From assembly GCA_009760855.2 (NCBI GenBank), contig WPIO01000018.1, forward strand, positions 1,277,501 to 1,341,500: a stretch of DNA of 64,000 bases, in the 5' to 3' direction. Every line of letters starts with the position of its first letter. Position 1 is the first letter of the stretch. The notes beneath the pieces are model-generated. The model ran no database searches. It was not told the origin of the DNA and saw only the letters and a program-made list of their open reading frames with translations. Positions 43,191 to 55,085 of the stretch are shown piece after piece. Made by a program: the position numbers and the translations under genes. The stretch is from Cristatella mucedo. Its lineage: Eukaryota; Bryozoa; Phylactolaemata; Cristatellidae.

Positions 43191-43680
43191 GAGATCTCTG
43201 ATATTGCTGTCTGGCTTTGGGTCGGAGGTAAGGTTCGTGCCTTAAACAACGTGGGTCGTCTGGATGGATCTGAATGGATATTAACTTATAAAAGAATGTG
43301 GTAAAAAAAGGTATGTTAGCCTGCAGACATCCAGAAACGTCTCTCCCTTTGTATTTATGTCTAACGATGCAGGACCAGTGTCATTTGAATCTTAGACTGA
43401 GACCCGCAAGTTCTAGGACACCGAATGTCATACGAGAAAAGCCGCACTTCGAAACGGCATTAAATGCCTGTCATTTCTCAAATGTATATCGCGCCAGCCA
43501 TTAATAACTAGTTTATCACGCGAGCTTTGCGACCAAGATTGCGAGTCAGAGAAAAATCGCAGCTAGTCGGTAGTTGCCTGCTTTGGAAGAGGGGAGAAAA
43601 CTCAGGGCCTACCTATGCAACACTATACGATTCGCTTTGTTTTCATCACCATACTGCACGCAGTTGAGATTTGTAAGCAG
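43191..43680. other. No recognised feature
   Basis: A 68-codon ORF (43298-43504) without motif; no paralogue in the window. Confidence 0.35.
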
Positions 43681-44627
43681 ACAGTAGCACGAGCAGTCAA
43701 TCTGACTGCCGACTAAGTAAGTATTGATTTGTTGATGGCCATATTCTAATAATGCTAATGATATTATTTATTGGATATCTCCTCAAGGCAAATCAATTCC
43801 ATGCAAGATAATCTGTGGTTAAAGTGTAGACCCAGTGGCACATCCAGCTTGGAAGAGCTTGCTATAGTGAAACGAACATGCTAATTGCCACTGGTTCGTA
43901 AGACATTTGATTAGTAGCTTGCTCTGAATTATGCATCATGTACATGAATAATGGATGCTAGAGCAAAAAAAGTCACGTTAATTGGGGTGAAGAGAATGCT
44001 TACCAAACTAGAATTGATTTCCAAATTTTCATTCATTCGAGCTGAAGGCTCGATCAATGAAAGATCTCACTTTAGTGCGGAAGAAACTGAGACGGCCTGT
44101 CGCTGTAGGGGTTGGTGCTGGAGAGCACTGGTAAGAGTGAGGAGGTCGGACAGTTAGACTGGCGCCAGCGAGCGAAGCGACCTTTACGCCAGGCTGAAGG
44201 TATTGGAAGATGATCGTATACTTCAAAATGGCCACTTGGTTAGCCCAACCATCTTCGGCTGAGGGCGTACAGCTTTCCGTGTCCAGTTCTTAAGCAAAGC
44301 CACTAGCTGCCAACAACCGAGTCCAACAACGAGGAGGCCAATCTTACGAGTGCACGTCATCTCGAACAGCTAAGAGAGCTTAGATGAAGCATAAAGCCAA
44401 GCAAAGTTCACGTGCACGTTTGATGCACTGCGAAGACTCGACATTCTAAATACAACTGAAGCATCGATACGAACTGCGACCGATGGCGAAGCCTTATGCT
44501 CAGCAGCGGCAGTAGTTGCAGTAGCAGCACACTCAAAGCGAAACAGAGTCTTCACTAGACATTAAATTATCTCGATTGGTGACTGTAGATTGATCAAACT
44601 GTGCCTCAATTAACGAGTTGATTAGTA

Positions 44628-45010
<383 letters not shown>

Positions 45011-45400
45011 CTATGCAGCTGCTGCTGCATCCTCAATGGGCCGTGCGTGAAACGTCTTTCACAGGGCTAACTCCACCATGTTTTGGAATGTAAGCTCACG
45101 AACGCGTACAGCACGAGGTCGAGCACCTGTGAGAAGCTTGGGTACGTGAGAGAAGAAGCTGGGCCAGAACCTCTGCTAAATCTTAGACTACTGCTGGATC
45201 CAAGCGCACAGCGGCAGCCTGCATGGAGAGGCCTTTGCCAGCCGTGTAACGGCAGCGCGCACGGCTGAGCAGAAGCCGGAACTCCTATTTCAAACTTGTT
45301 ACACAGGCCGGCCCGTGCAGACGACGGGCTTCATGGCGCCTCCTCCATGCCCCTGAGCCAAGCAATGGCCCCAATTAATCAATATCCTGCTTTGAAGAGC
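45011..45400 (+). repeat. U-unit proximal fragment
   Basis: Matches 35641-36050 block by block, including GAAGCCGGAACTCCTATTTC. Confidence 0.6.
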
Positions 45401-45471
45401 AAGCAAAAACTAGCAAGTACATACAATGGCCGCTGGTTCACGCAATATGCGGCTAGTAGCTTGCACTGAAC

Positions 45472-45645
45472 AATGTAATGTAATGTAATGTATCTCCGTC
45501 AGTAACTCCACAAAGTCATAAAGACCATGTGGGCGTTACGCAGGAGAGTTTTGTATAGCGCACTCACAGCCTAAGCGGCTTTCGGTACGCATTCGGTAGC
45601 CAACAGACTTCGTCTCACGCAACAAAGAGAAAGTGGGAAGGTAGG
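45472..45645 (-). mobile_element. LINE-B tail-only insertion, young
   Basis: The reverse complement of 34295-34465 is almost identical by eye, ending in four ACATT/TACAT units. About 170 bp, severe 5' truncation. Confidence 0.92.
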
Positions 45646-47000
45646 CACACAAAGCACGCTAGAACTAAAGATTATAAGATCATTGCGGCGAATAAAAGCT
45701 GATCAAAAGAGGTGCATAATGTGCTGAGGTTTAAAGGAAGAAGAGGTAGAGCTGTCAGACCAAGCTAACTGCACTTTGCTTGCGATGCATTGCAGAGACT
45801 CGACAGATCATTCTAAAAAGAAAACAGCTGAAGGTCCACAGAAACTGTCACCGATTCCCCAGCATCGCTTTTAGCAGCAGCAGCAGCACCGGCAGCGGTA
45901 GCAACCTCGAACCAAAAAGAATCTTCAACAGCGATTATATTCTTGATTGGTGACTTTAGGTCGATCGGCAGGTGCCATTAGCAAGGTGACGCACCTTTTC
46001 TAACTTGGGCACTTCATGCAAAAGCACACACAGGGCTGATAGATAGATAGATCTGGAACACAATTGTTCTCAGTATAGTTCACAGCCTACACGATTCAGC
46101 AGTAACGTCGGAAACACGAGCCCAGTCATACTCATAGCTGGATAGGATATTCTAAATCTAGCCTCTTTGATGTGCTAAGAGGAAGCGAAGAAGTAATGGC
46201 CGACATGCTCACGGCCACTAGGGACATGCCAAGTAAGAGGCGTTAGGTTCGCGGCACGCCGAGGTGACGATCGGTCTAAAAGCTTGTGAAGCAGTTTCCA
46301 AGTTGGCTTAGTGAGCTGAGGGATTTAGCTGGCACCTTGTTTTGAAGCTACTGCCATGCTGCAATGGGGCTAGCAACTGAGCTGAATTTCGGATTTCCAG
46401 CTCGGCATCCAGCTCGTTGGAAGCCTGAAGCATCGATGCCGTCCTTGTACTTCGAACGTGAGCGTATTTCTCCGGCGTTGTAGCGCCATTCCTAGCTATC
46501 GGTCTAGCATCAGCCGCCGAGTTGCATGGCGCCTGTCGTTGGGCTTACAGTAAGTAGAATTCGCTAGTACCTACTAGGACTTGTAAGATCAGAGCCTAAA
46601 ATAAAGACGCAAACTAGGTCACCTCGGCTCTGGCACCCAGGACTCAAAGTCTCCGGCCGATCCCAAACGAGTTGACAACCGAGGATGAACCTATGTATTC
46701 GGTGCACCGGACATACAGGCAACCGGAATCTGACGATCTGCTGCGAGTTCGCTGGTCAGAAGTGGGCTCACGTGTACACGAGCTCTTAGTGGCCTAGGGC
46801 TAGTAACCTTGCTCTTTAGCTATCGGCCGACCTGTTAGTTGGCTTTCCAGGTGAATACATGCAAGCAAATCTGGGATGGTCCTTCACGTAGTTCATGGTC
46901 AAAACGTATGTCGCTGACGGTTCGATCGAGGTGAGTTGATTAGACAACTGAAGGCTCGCATGATACCACATCCCTGACAAAACCAGAGGTTCTCTGGCAT

Positions 47001-47560
47001 TGCTGATAAGTTACCGGTTGGTTACCAGGAGCCGTGAGCAGCATTTGGTTATGAAGTGAGATTAGTGTACAGAGAGTAGTCGAATTTACTTGCTGCTTTC
47101 TGAAATAACAAAAGAGGTTGACTGATTTAACAGCCGCATTGATGGAGTCGATAAAAAGCCTTAATGAAAAGAGTTAAGAGGTAGCACCTTACCCCAGTTC
47201 GAAGAAGAGGCTGATCCTTTTATTTTGAACATGAAAGCGCTCATGCGCCATGTGTGAATTCCTCAGTGCTGAAAAGCAAGTGCTGTTTCTCACTCGTCAA
47301 TTGAGCACATGACCCACTATGCAAAAGCTGAGATACCGTTGACGGTCTTCAAAATCGACTAGCTCTTAAACTAGTTTCAGAGACCAGCCTGCATTGAATG
47401 TAGGTGGCTAAAATGTAATTCTTGCTGACAGTTGATGCAATATCGGCAATATTCTCTACCAAGGTGCTGAAATCCACACAGCTAACAACTTAGAAAAACG
47501 CACCTCAGTGAAGCAGCCTAATACGTGACCTTTGACACGTGCCCCACTTTCTGCCATCCA
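47001..47560 (-). repeat. R-unit fragment, inverted
   Basis: Matches 50166-50620 (AAGCCTTA..AAG.GTTAAGAG..AGCACCTTACCCCAGTTC) and, in inverse, about 21100-21420. Confidence 0.55.
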
Positions 47561-47564
47561 GCAC

Positions 47565-48595
47565 GTCGAATTCTCTCAAATCCATTACTGCACGTATTGA
47601 TGATGTCAGTGCATTGACGGCAGCAAACTTTTTATAATTGTATAATAAGTAAAATTAACTTCCTATTAATATGAAAACCAAGCGTCTTTCAAAGATTTGA
47701 AAGGTTAACACTCAAATAAGCTCTGCCAGCATATCTCCTAATGAATCTGCACGAAATCTTGGTGTCTTATTCTAAAGCAACTTTTCATTTGATGCAAACT
47801 ATTGCTCCCCTGTCACGCTTGCCTACTTTCAGCTACTTTGCAATGCTAAAATTTGGGCTTTTTCTAGACAGGGATACCACATCTAAACTAATCGACACAT
47901 TTGTGACATCCCGTATTGTCGTCTGGAACTCACTGCTTGCTGGTCTACCGGCCCTTACAATCACTCGCTTGCAGCTGGTGCAAAACTCTGCATGCAGGCT
48001 TGTCTGCCGTGAATATTGCACTTGTGACATCGAACCTCTTCTGGCCGACATGCAGGGGCTCCAAGTCCAGAAACCCATCGTCTTCAAGGTTCAGTAACTC
48101 TTTTTTTAAGTCCCTTAATTCTTTCGCTCCACTTAACTATCAGGTCTACTCCTTCACTAGGCTAAGCATCGTATGTTCCACTTTTTTTTTTTAGAAACTA
48201 ATCGCTCTCTTAGACCTTGTACGAGCCTCAAATCAGAGACTGAGCCTTCAGTTCGGATGCTCTTAAAGCTTGAAAATCACATCCAAATCACGTCAAGATA
48301 TTTCCCGGCTTGGCACATTCAAAAAGAAGCTAAAAATGCACGTATTTATCACAGCATTTAGTGGGTCGATGTGATTTTCTTTGTGTGCTTATGCAGGCTG
48401 ACGTTGTGCAAGCTGCCACTAATCATGCTTGTTTGCTGATGCTGTTCAGGTCACCTCCAATATTATTATACTTTTTTGTCACTGAGCATGCTAATATTAA
48501 GCATTTGATCTTGCTTCCTTTGCCAAAAATGTGGTGCCTAGAAAGGGGTCGATTTCTCTGAGGGAGCTATAGAGAGTATTATTACTCTTATTGCA
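47565..48595 (+). mobile_element. LINE-A copy 7 (old)
   Basis: Starts at TCGAATTCTCTCAAATCC and ends at a decayed hairpin (GTGGTGCCTAGAAAGGGGTCGATTTCTCTGAGGGAGC) with TATTATTACTC. The frame at 47741-48097 reads LDRDTTSKLIDTFVTSR, LAGLPALTITRLQLVQNSA and CRLVCREYC, with frameshifts around it. Confidence 0.88.
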
Positions 48596-48679
48596 CTATT
48601 AACATATAGCGTAATTTACAAAACAAATTTGAGCATAAATCCCCAAACTAGAAGCAATCATCCAGGCTCATAGTTACTT

Positions 48680-48960
48680 AAGCGTATAATTAGTCTTGAG
48701 TTTGACTATAGAACACGGGGGGGAGGAGACAAAGTCTGCTTTCTAAGTGTCTGGGAATATATTTAACGGTAACATAGCTAGGAAAACAAGATCTCTTCAT
48801 AATAACACAACGTGTGCTAGTCAGAGCCAAAGCAGAGCTGGAGCTGAGCATGCTCTTTAATTCACTACGACGCTGCAGCAACGACTTTCGAAAACAGTTT
48901 GCTGTTCTTACAGGCACGAGCTGGCGTGTCAAATTGGCCATTCAATCAGCTTGAGAGCTG
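48680..48960 (-). repeat. Repeat related to 41950-42140
   Basis: The minus strand has GCCAGCTCGTGCC, AGCGTCGTA and GAAGAGATCTTGTTTTCCTAGC blocks matching the 3' part of exon D and its trailer in S2. The 83-codon minus ORF (48690-48941) is open here but not in S2. Confidence 0.45.
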
Positions 48961-49625
48961 TGAGACCGGTGAGATTTTCGTAAAAATCTCAAGACCTGCA
49001 AGTGAAAAAAGAATTAATATACTATATACAAGCTTATTAAACGACATTTTAACAGTAGCTCAGTGAGTTGACAAAGGACTCAATTTCGCCGTTAACGACG
49101 GTCAGGGGAGTTGTAGGAATAGCCGGTGGCTCCAGCACTTGCCCGGCTGTAGGGCTTGGGGCGAACGACCACCAGAAATTTCTTTGGTATGCCGCCCTAG
49201 TTTGACCCAGAGGCTAATGTTTTTACCACGAGCAAGGTCTAGGCACCTTGTGGCGTATGTGAAGTGCCTAAGTAGAGTATAAACTCACTTAGGGCGCTGC
49301 ATACATTAATCAAATTTTTTTTAGACTTTATTCCACTGAGCAAAGGCTTCGGCAGACCTGTCAGCAGCATCTGTTTATGCATAGATAAGTGCAGAATGCC
49401 GATTAGATACCGCTTGCTTTCAGGCATGCCACTACAGCAGCAGCAGCAGCAGCATCTGCAGGCATTTGTTGCAAAAGGCATATTCTGCTTGGACGCGCTG
49501 CCTGGTTGGGAGAGAGAAAAAACTCAATGGGGGACTGACAAAGGCATACCTGCTACTAACTGGTGTTGAATCCTAGGAGTGTGAAGGGCTCGGCGGCCCT
49601 CCCCTGTCTTGTGTTGTAGCTTCTA
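48961..49625 (+). repeat. U unit
   Basis: CCGGTGAGATTTTCGTAA, GGACTCAATTTCG, GACGGTCAGGGG, SINE-A, then the distal block (GATACCGCTTGCTTTCAGGCA, AAGGCATATTCTGCT) as at 8090-8620. Confidence 0.7.
49195..49315 (+). mobile_element. SINE-A copy, decayed
   Basis: TAGTTTGACCCAGAGGCTAATG head without a recognisable box B; tail GAAGTGCCTAAGTAGAG...TTAGGGCGCTGCATACATTAATC. Confidence 0.75.
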
Positions 49626-49629
49626 TTCA

Positions 49630-49718
49630 CACACACGCACGCACACACGCATGCACGCATGAACACACATATATATATATATATAGATATGCATATCTAT
49701 AAGTGTTTATATACACAC

Positions 49719-49758
<40 letters not shown>

Positions 49759-49850
49759 TGTAAGTGTTTGTATGTAAGTGTACGTATGTGTTTTGTGCCT
49801 GTGTAACAAGCATGTGTTTGTGCTTAGGCGTGTGTGCACATGCGTGTGTG
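49630..49850. repeat. CA/TA/TG microsatellite cluster
   Basis: CACGCA and TATATA runs, (TA)n at about 49725-49756, then TGTG-rich sequence. The overlapping minus ORFs are artefacts. Confidence 0.95.
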
Positions 49851-49859
49851 ATAGTGTGG

Positions 49860-50165
49860 GAGGTTGTATCACGACTTATGCCAATCACCTACAGGATACA
49901 GTGGCACAGTGGTGACACATGATAACTGAGAGGACTCGAGTTTGCCCAAATGTACCAGCTTACCTAAATGTCAGAGTGTAGTTGGCTCCCTAAAATATAA
50001 GTCACGAGTGCACAAATTCGTGGATTCCCGACTTAAGGTTTTCAATGGAATTTTGATTTATTTTTTCGCATCATTCTGAGACGGAAGAAAGCTACCGCCA
50101 CCAAGCACCTGCTAACAGCTGTGTACGGCTTTTATCGCCCAAGTTAGACGAGGCCATTGTCGGAG
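49860..50165. other. No recognised feature
   Basis: No ORF or repeat match seen. Confidence 0.35.
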
Positions 50166-50769
50166 TCATCACGCCCATCAGGTATAAAACAAAAATGTTG
50201 AATGATTTAACGGCTTTATGAATCCGGATTTATGAATCCGCAAAAAAGCCTTAGCGTAATGCGTTAAGAGCAAGCACCTTACCCCAGTTCAAAGTGCATG
50301 TCTGATCAGTCAAGTTAATCCAGAAATAGTGAGTCATTTTAAAACTCCGCACTGCTACAAAGCAAGTGCCAATTCCTACTCGTGAATTAAACAAAATGAC
50401 TCGCAATGACAAGATATTTGATACCGTCGATTTCGATCTCGTCGATACTCTTTGATTTTGATCTCGTCAATACACTTCGATTTTGATCAGCTGTTAATCA
50501 GGTCTCAGAGACCTCAATGAATAAAACGTAGGCTGTTGATGCGAAATTAGCTCACAAAGTCAGCTGAGAAAAATCCAGCAACATGCCTTTCCAAAATGAA
50601 GAAATTGGAAAAGCTAACCACAAAAAGGCGACAGGATTGCTATGACTGAGCTGCACAGAAGTTCGCCACACCCAGCTAGCTATCAGCTGCAGGCTAGTAA
50701 CACATCAGCACCGGTTAGCCATCCAAAGTCATCTTCTATGCTGTAGATTTAACGTATTACTTAACCCGC

Positions 50770-51065
50770 TTAGCCACTCCGATAACAAACCGCACGTATT
50801 ATAATCCTGTACAGTTAGATCACAAGCCGCCATACATGAAACACACTCCCCAACGACTTCAAAAGATTTCAAGACTCTTGATGACTTCAAAAAAAATTAA
50901 GGCTACAATCCACCAGTTGCCTTACACAATTCGCTCCATCTGAATGTTTGCCATACATGCCCTTATCATTGCTGACTCTTTGAATAATGTGCAACTAGCT
51001 AGCACACATCTTTTTTGAATTTAATTGCTCAGAAAAAAGATAAATTGTTATTAAAAGTAAGTAAC
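50770..51065 (+). mobile_element. LINE-D C-terminal fragment
   Basis: Parallels 9690-9990 (CCGCTTAGCCACTCC...AAACACACTCCCC...ATTGTTATTAAAAG). Very decayed. Confidence 0.45.
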
Positions 51066-51626
51066 ATGTGCAATGGCACTTCGACGGTCATTGATAGCAA
51101 AGCTACAAGATAGAAACTAGCACATTCTTTATTTCCTATTTTTTAAGAAATTCGGGCTATATAACTCTGAATACATGCAAGAATGTTATCAAAGGGAACT
51201 AAAATTTCTACACGCTTTCACAATATAAAGGTCATAGCTCTGGGAAATGGTAAATATATATGGGCACCAAAAGCCACTCAGCTTTTTGATTGCGATGAAG
51301 TAAACTTTCCTACGTAGCACCCACATTGTCTTAGTGGATATGTAGAGTTACAGAAGGTTACTCGTTGAGTTACCTTACAACTGAACACCGCTCAAATGCA
51401 TGTTACTCTTCGCTAATATGCACGAACCGAAGACAAACGTATCAAAAACCGTAACAGTACGAGAGAAATCTGGCAGTTATTTATAGCGAAGGTGAATGCA
51501 ATCTTACCTGCATCGTCTTACCTGAAGGATTTTAGCTGAGGCGGAGCTCAATATCTCAGCACGGCGCTGCCGAGTAATGCTGCTGCAGCTGCAGTCGCGT
51601 CGGCCGACAAAAGTCGCTTAACTTGC

Positions 51627-51806
51627 ATGCTCACCCAGTACATGTCTTCCCTAACCATGTGATTCTTGTTGTTTATTCAGCGTGCTACCACTAACCATTC
51701 CGTCGTGCTTCCTTTGATGCCAATGAAAAGCGAATAGCAAGAGATTGATTTATATGGAGAATGAGTTCATTGAATGCGTTTTATCAGATGTATTATTATT
51801 TTTTTA
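51627..51806 (+). mobile_element. LINE-A 3'-end fragment, decayed
   Basis: CATGCTCACC...CTAACCATGTGATTCTTGTTGTTTATTCA, then AAAAGCGAATAGCAAGAGATTGA...TGCGTTTTATCAGATGTATTATTATT, a decayed LINE-A 3' UTR, hairpin and tail. Confidence 0.8.
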
Positions 51807-52394
51807 ACGTAACTAAAGGAAATAAACCCGTGTACCGAAAACGCAGTCGGTTGTGCACAATTAAAAAGAAATTTCTTTCTTTTTCTGATCAGACTCTACG
51901 AAAATTAAACATATTCAGTTGGAGAACTCACTACCACAGCACCCTGCAGTGGGCAAGTTTCATGTTTACAGAGGTTATATTACCCGATGAGTCTTAAAGT
52001 TAGATCATGGATATGCTGTTCTCAGACTGGCCGCAATATTTAGCTTGCAGGTAATAAGCTTAAAATGTGAGCTTTTGACACGTGCCCTCGCTTTTAAAGA
52101 TGGAATTTTGCCTATTCAATGCCTGCCCATATGGCTATGTGCAGCCTGCTCTTTTGAATCAGCCTACTGGCAAGAAGTTGAGGCTTGCCAACCAACAGAA
52201 ACAGTGTAAGTCAAACTTACAGCCGACTACTTACATTGAAAGGTTTTAATGACCATAATAATAACGGTATCATAATAATGACTATTTTATCGCCCACCTA
52301 GCGACTACAGTCTCAAATAGGTACTACCGTTCTACGCGAATTAATCTGTGGCTAAGAGTTAGTCTCAGGCACAACACCTAGCCATAAAAAAAAC

Positions 52395-53380
52395 AATCAT
52401 GTATCCTGCATATGGAAGGAAAGGTCGATCTCCAGCAAACGAAGGTACAGCTGACAACCAGCCGGTCGTCCACTGCTTGTCAGCTGTGAGTTGTGCATGG
52501 CATTGCTCTTGTGTCAAAACATTGATGGACTCGAAAGGTCGGTATCTTTCTGTAAGCACAATCGACGAGTGCTGCAGTACGCAGCTCCCAAGACCGTGCG
52601 AGCACCAGTGCTAAAGCTGGGCTACTTACTTTAGAGTCGGCAGGGGTGCAGCCCGGCGTCGGTAGCTCAGTAGACTCTGCCGTCACAGCCATATCGCCAG
52701 GGCTAAAGCGCCTCGAGCGAGGCAGCTTTTCGTCTTCCTGCTCCAGTCGGTAGGCTGGGCGGTTTGATGCAGACGCCGATGCCACTTTCGTCGATGACGA
52801 TGGCTGGGACCTGCTCCCGGCTGGCTTGGGGAGAGGGCAGGCAGCAGCATTCACACCAGCCACTGTGGCACCATCGTTGGCAGCCATGTATTCATAGGCG
52901 CCACTGGTATTGCAGCACTCTGGGATTTTTTTGGCGTGGGAAGCATTAGCAGTGCTGGCTGCAAAGGATTGACGCCTTACTGGCTACCCTTGGTTGCCGT
53001 GGCACTGCTTGCATTTTCTTTCGGCCGATGACTTCGGCTTTCAGCCCTTCCTTTTAAAGGGTGATGGTCTCGTCGCCCTAGTCGATGATCAGCTTGCTGG
53101 AAAAAAAGTCAGCTCATAGCAGTGCACTCCCGGCGACACACTGCAAAACAGGCTTCCCTTAATCTCATCCCAGTCTGACCGTCAAGGCAATTAATACCCC
53201 TTCATGAATCCCCATCCCGCGATCGCAGCCCCTCAAAACCAGCCCAGTGGCTAGCTCTACGAGCCGGAACTCCGGCAAGGCTAGTCTCAAGAGAACTCAC
53301 CTGTGATCATCATCATCGTCGTTTTCACTATCCTTGTTGCTGTATAAATAATAATGGTTGCCGTCTCTGGCATGCTTCAT
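52395..53380 (-). pseudogene. S-unit exons A-B-C, copy 4 (broken)
   Basis: Exon A (53380-53301) is intact: 26 codons plus 2 nt as in S2, with HARD, YYLYSN and a DDDDD run, donor AG|GTGAGT. Exon B (53096-52630) has acceptor TTTTTTTCCAG and donor A|GTAAGT but two stops near its start (GAG to TAG, CAA to TAA) and an extra T near 52990; its second half (MAANDGATVAG, SASASNRPAYRLEQEDEKL) is open. Exon C (52549-52395, acceptor GCTTACAG) has a one-base deletion, then reads WLSAVPSFAGDRPF. Introns are 204 and 80 bp. This copy shows the ancestral full-length exon B and confirms the splice sites used in S2. Confidence 0.6.
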
Positions 53381-53489
53381 CTTGCATAAAAGACCATGTT
53401 AAAACAAAACAAGAAGATTCTTGGCCACTGGTTAGTAAGACATGTAGCAAGTATCTTGCATTGGATTATGCACAAATACGTACCCATAT

Positions 53490-53850
53490 TACACTAAAAC
53501 TAAGAAAACAGTCCATCATTGAGGTGAATGGAAAGCAGACCAAGAGAGGTGAGTCATGAGTTGAGATTACAAGGATGTAAAGTTGTTGTGGGAAGTCACT
53601 GTACTTAAAAATCAATGTCCAGATGTTCGCTAGGTACTTGCTGATGGCTGGATCACTGAAGAATTTAACTTCAGTATAAAAATAAATCTGACGCGACCTG
53701 ATGCCAAGGACCGGATGATGCTGGACAGCACTGGTAGAAGGGACGACGTTGTATGGGCCGACTATTGCCAGCAAGTGAAGCGACTTGTATGCCCGACTGA
53801 AAACATCGGTAAATGATCGTCCACCCCAATTCGGCCACAGGGTCAACTCT
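53490..53850 (-). mobile_element. LINE-C fragment in S4
   Basis: Equivalent of 39920-40245, decayed. The 212-codon ORF at 53466-54104 (-) runs through this, a (TAA)n tract and S-unit DNA, and is not a unit gene. Confidence 0.5.
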
Positions 53851-53856
53851 ATCATC

Positions 53857-53958
53857 CTAATAATAATAATGATAATAATAATAATAATAATAATAACAAT
53901 AATAGTAATGCCCTTGACGCTGGTGCCCTCAGAGAACTCACTTTCTCTTCCTAGGCAC
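53857..53958 (-). mobile_element. LINE-A tail-only insertion in S4
   Basis: (TAA)n, GCCCTCAGAGAACTCAC, TCTTCCTAGGCAC, then S-unit DNA (TTAGGCTGACTGTG). The same insertion with the same breakpoint is at 59285-59428 in S7. Confidence 0.88.
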
Positions 53959-54335
53959 TTAGGCTGACTGTGTACAGCTTTCCATGCTCGGTTCTTTAGC
54001 CGAGGCATGGGATATAGACATTTGAGACCGACTGTTAATCTTCTAATCCTACGAGAACTAGCAACATCTGAGAGCGAACAGATGGAAACTGTCAGACCAA
54101 GCAAAGCGCACTAGCACATGCGATGCACTGAAAACACTCGAATGGCCATTAAAATACGGCCAAAGGGACAATAGAAACTGCCACTGATTCTGCAGCTTTC
54201 TGTGGATCAGTTGCAGCAAAAGTAGCAGCACTGTCAGTATTGGCACCACATTTCAAGCTGAACTGAGTTTGTTACTGAGATTATCGTATCGATTTTGCCA
54301 ACACAGGTCGATCGACCGGCACCGTTACGAAGGTA

Positions 54336-54605
54336 TCATGCATTTTCTCTCTTTAGCAATCGGCACAATGCACACATACAGGTCTCATGAATAGTGCTCA
54401 AAGGAAGGTGCTCATCGAATAATTGATTCCTTAGTTGATATAACATCAATATAGTCAACGCGAGCCCCGCTAGACACACATACTCGGTAGCAGGATAAGG
54501 CATAGCAAATCTAGCCTTTCTGATATGCTCGGAAGTAGGTAAGCAGTACTGGCAGACGAGCTCGCGGCCGCTAGGTGAACGAAAGGCAAGCGACGTCCAC
54601 TTCAC
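54336..54605 (-). CDS. Cys-rich ORF of S unit, copy 4
   Basis: 89 codons: SLAFRSPSGRELVCQYCLPT, SEHIRKARFAMPYPATEY, CLAGL, then FDEHLPLSTIHETCMCALC, ending RENA. This is the C-terminal part; the N-terminal RAAKSLSC part upstream is out of frame. It shows the original C-terminus lost from copy 2 by frameshift. Confidence 0.4.
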   Translation of the reverse strand: MKWTSLAFRSPSGRELVCQYCLPTSEHIRKARFAMPYPATEYVCLAGLALTILMLYQLRNQLFDEHLPLSTIHETCMCALCRLLKRENA

Positions 54606-54921
54606 GGAGATTACTTCGTGGTTTCCCTATAAGCGGCCGTAGCGGTTTTAAAGGAGGGTAGTGCAACTGAGCGATTTAGCTGCTCTTTGTTTGAAGCTGC
54701 CGCCGTGCTGTAACAGGGCAAGAAGCTGAGCACAATTAAAAACGTGAAAACTTATGCAACTTCGAGCTCAACCCCATTAACGCATTAAGTCATCGAAGCC
54801 ATCATTGTTCTTTGAGAGCATGCACACTTCGCCGGTACTGCAGCGCCGTTCGTCGTACAAGCTGTGGCAGCTGCTTCGTGGTCGTTTTCTTTTAGCCCGA
54901 GCTACGTTTACTAGTGCTTAC

Positions 54922-55077
54922 CGGAAATAGTGAGATGCCTGTAAAACAGCCCGAAACAAGGATATGCACTGGCTCAGCTAAGCACCGGTAATTTGGAGTC
55001 GAAGCTGCCGACCTAGTGAGATTATCCGAAAAACCACGGTCGAGAGCCAGTATGGCCCATACGGCACCCAACGGCAA
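54922..55077 (-). pseudogene. S-unit exon 0, copy 4 (partial)
   Basis: Reads LALDRGFS...STPNYRCLAEPVHIL...ISLFP and ends CCG|GTAAGC. The DWLAHVRPLN start is cut off by the junction at about 55085. Confidence 0.4.
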
Positions 55078-55085
55078 CCGAACTG

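Larger units (their letters stand above)
50166..52110 (-). repeat. R unit, inverted and rearranged
   Basis: Parallels 8621-10950 (GTTACTCTTCGC, CAAAAACCGTAACAGTACGAG, CACGTGCCCTCGCTTTTAAAG) and 47001-47560. Includes a small tandem near 50423-50490 (three TTCGATTTCGATCTCGTC-like units). Confidence 0.6.
52140..55085 (-). repeat. S unit copy 4
   Basis: Near-full inverse copy of S2: 3' part, exon C, exon B, exon A, LINE-C fragment, LINE-A tail, Cys-rich ORF, exon 0. It ends head-to-head against S5 near 55085. Confidence 0.7.

Noticed and set aside
53466-54104. 212-codon minus ORF
   Set aside because: Runs through S-unit DNA, a LINE-A tail with (TAA)n (poly-Ile) and a LINE-C fragment in the wrong frame; open by chance across a TAA-rich tract read as ATT.
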